Source: Xiphydria camelus
Taxonomy: Eukaryota; Arthropoda; Insecta; Hymenoptera; Xiphydriidae
NCBI GenBank assembly: GCA_963678675.1
Contig: OY783198.1
Span: 26,522,684-26,586,683 of the forward strand
Direction: 5' to 3'
DNA: 64,000 nt
Numbering within the stretch: the stretch's first letter is position 1; the number at the start of each line of letters is the position of its first letter. Below the pieces are notes generated by a model. It was given only the letters and a program-made list of their open reading frames with translations. It was not told where the DNA came from and made no database searches. Both the position numbers and the translations under genes were made by a program. Of the stretch, positions 62,502 to 64,000 are shown one piece after another.

Positions 62502-62724
62502 CACTGAGAAAATGGTTCAGGTCAAAATGACAAAGTGCGTTTAGTCGAACGTGTTTAGTTATTTTAATCAAAATACTGGTCAATTGAAACCGAATATTTA
62601 ATTACTCCAACCAAAAAGTGATCAGTCTGATCACACAGATGCAAGATCCACATTTCGCTAAATAATTTGGTCGTCGTCTTCGAGATTTTAATTATATAGA
62701 CCGAATTCTTTTCCTCTCGAGGTG
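62502..62724 (+). mobile_element. MITE, family B, copy 3
   Basis: It begins CACTGAGAAAATGG and ends CTCTCGAGGTG. It contains GTGTTTAGTTATTTTAATC, AAAATACTGGTCAATTG, AAAAAGTGATCAGTCTG and ATTTCGCTAAATAATTTGG, collinear with the other two copies. Confidence 0.75.
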
Positions 62725-64000
62725 CAGTCAAATATTTTATTATAATTAAAAATACGCAATAATTCTTCCAACGTTTTGAGTAAATACAATCGAATTTATA
62801 TCTCTTCCTCTCCAAGACCAAAAATGTAGAAGAAAAATTAAAATAATCACTGCACAATTCAAACTAAAACTTTCTCCCAACGCGCGCTCCAAATCGGCGA
62901 GCTCAAATCGAACGCGCCTCTCGTCAGCTGGAAAGTCACCGGCCGCCTCGAAGTCCTCTCCATGCCCGCACACATCCGTTCCACCTGTTCTCTCTCTATT
63001 CGGTCCTCCCGTCTCGCACCTCTCTCCCCGTCGCGTCGCGTTCCGCGCGGCGTTTCATTCATCCCCCCTCCGCCTCTACCGCGCTATATCACCGTGTACA
63101 CGCGCGGACGGTGTATGCGCGCCGTGCCGGAGGAGGAGGAGGAGGAGGAGGAGCACACCCACCGTGCTCGCATCGTTAACGCTAATGTTCCGGCGACCAA
63201 GAAAAGGTGGCCGGATATTGAATTACCGAGCCCACAAGAACGGAGCACGGCAAATATTCCCGAAGGGAAGCGGTGGAGCCGGTGTACTAACGGTCGCCGT
63301 TCTCCGTCGTCGCGCGTGAAGCGTTTTCGCGTTTGGCTTTCAAAGTGCTCCGCGAGGAACTCCCCCGGCGTATGATTTCCCGCGGGGAAATCGTTGCTCG
63401 AGCGCTCGGAAAATTGCAGCCGTTGTCGTTTTAATGTCTGGACTAACTTTTATCGTCGCTACATGTATCGTTTGCCTGAATAAATTATCTTCAAACGACG
63501 AGGAGAGAAAATGTGATAAATCCTCGCCGGACGTCGAAGCCTCGTAAACTTGTCATCACTTCGTTAACGGCGCAGCATCCCTTCCCGGAACTCTCGAAAG
63601 TCAATTCCAAAGCGAACGCTTTCCCGCCCCCTCGGGCGAATCCAATGGCGAATACTCCTCGGTGCCTTGCGAGAGAGAGCCTCGACTGAGAGCCACTGGA
63701 GCCACCCGCGCGCGCGCGGGGGTTCGAGGAAAAAAAAAGAAGCAAAAACTCCAAGTATACAGCCCTCCGTCTCGTCGACCGAGGAGGAATAAGTATAAAT
63801 GAATAAATCCATCCCCGCCCTCCTCCGAGGTATATCGAACGATCTCTCCCGAGCGTCCTTCGTAAGGTTGAGAATCGCCGAGGACCGACGCCCACGCGTT
63901 CGTGCCTCGCGCGCACAATGCGCCGCAGAGACCTCGACGACATTCCGACGGTGAGAAAGGAGCGAGCGATAAAGAGCGTGGAACGCGGCGGAGGAGAGCA
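62725..64000. other. Noncoding DNA to the window end
   Basis: Contains a (GGA)n tract at 63126-63151. The rest is CpG-rich with no recognisable gene. If brat has its promoter in this window it could lie in such DNA, but nothing marks it. Confidence 0.4.

Noticed and set aside
1..64000. CRISPR arrays, operons, bacterial promoters or insertion sequences.
   Set aside because: Spliced genes, polyadenylation signals and insect protein families show eukaryotic DNA. The repeats lack the regular spacer structure of CRISPR arrays.

Overview
The window is eukaryotic nuclear DNA from an insect, most likely a hymenopteran and plausibly an ant. The reasons are short GT-AG introns, a CpG-rich and strongly heterogeneous background, many (CT)n tracts, many short terminal-inverted-repeat elements with CACTGAGAAAA-type ends, and two genes whose protein sequences match insect families. 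The species call is an inference; the two gene calls rest directly on translated sequence.

Only two protein-coding genes can be supported, both on the minus strand. (1) Nup58 (nucleoporin p58/p45), 612-3693, is complete. Six coding exons could be joined at canonical splice sites with matching phases, giving a 468-residue FG nucleoporin, and a twin AATAAA polyadenylation signal lies at 162-177. (2) brain tumor (brat), 30066-32363, is one uninterrupted 765-codon reading frame with two B-boxes, a coiled coil and a six-bladed NHL propeller. A 3' splice site sits 19 nt upstream of its start codon, so most of 32.4-64 kb is probably brat 5' intron and upstream regulatory DNA.

Between the genes (3.7-30 kb) lies noncoding DNA. 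The part at 9.6-30 kb, directly downstream of the brat stop codon, is a candidate for a very long brat 3' UTR. It carries (CT)n tracts that are nearly all on one strand, AAT repeats, G/C homopolymers, a U-rich block (sense strand) and a cluster of UUGUU motifs of the kind bound by Brat protein itself. Its real extent cannot be settled from sequence alone.

The 32.4-64 kb part holds no recognisable gene but is rich in small mobile elements: at least three families of short foldback or MITE-like elements (clustered at 57.1-62.7 kb), a TA-flanked mariner-type MITE, and a 1.6 kb foldback element (54975-56593) whose inverted arms are arrays of an 11-bp GTTGGCAACAT unit. A possible tRNA-derived SINE lies inside that element. 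There are also two unclassified tandem duplications (36.0-36.7 and 50.5-51.1 kb), a long imperfect hairpin (52782-52892), a perfect RFX-type X-box (35402-35415) and a CT/GA mirror junction (41683-41759). Nothing in the window is an obviously new multi-gene system. The most interesting leads are possible brat autoregulation and the foldback element families.
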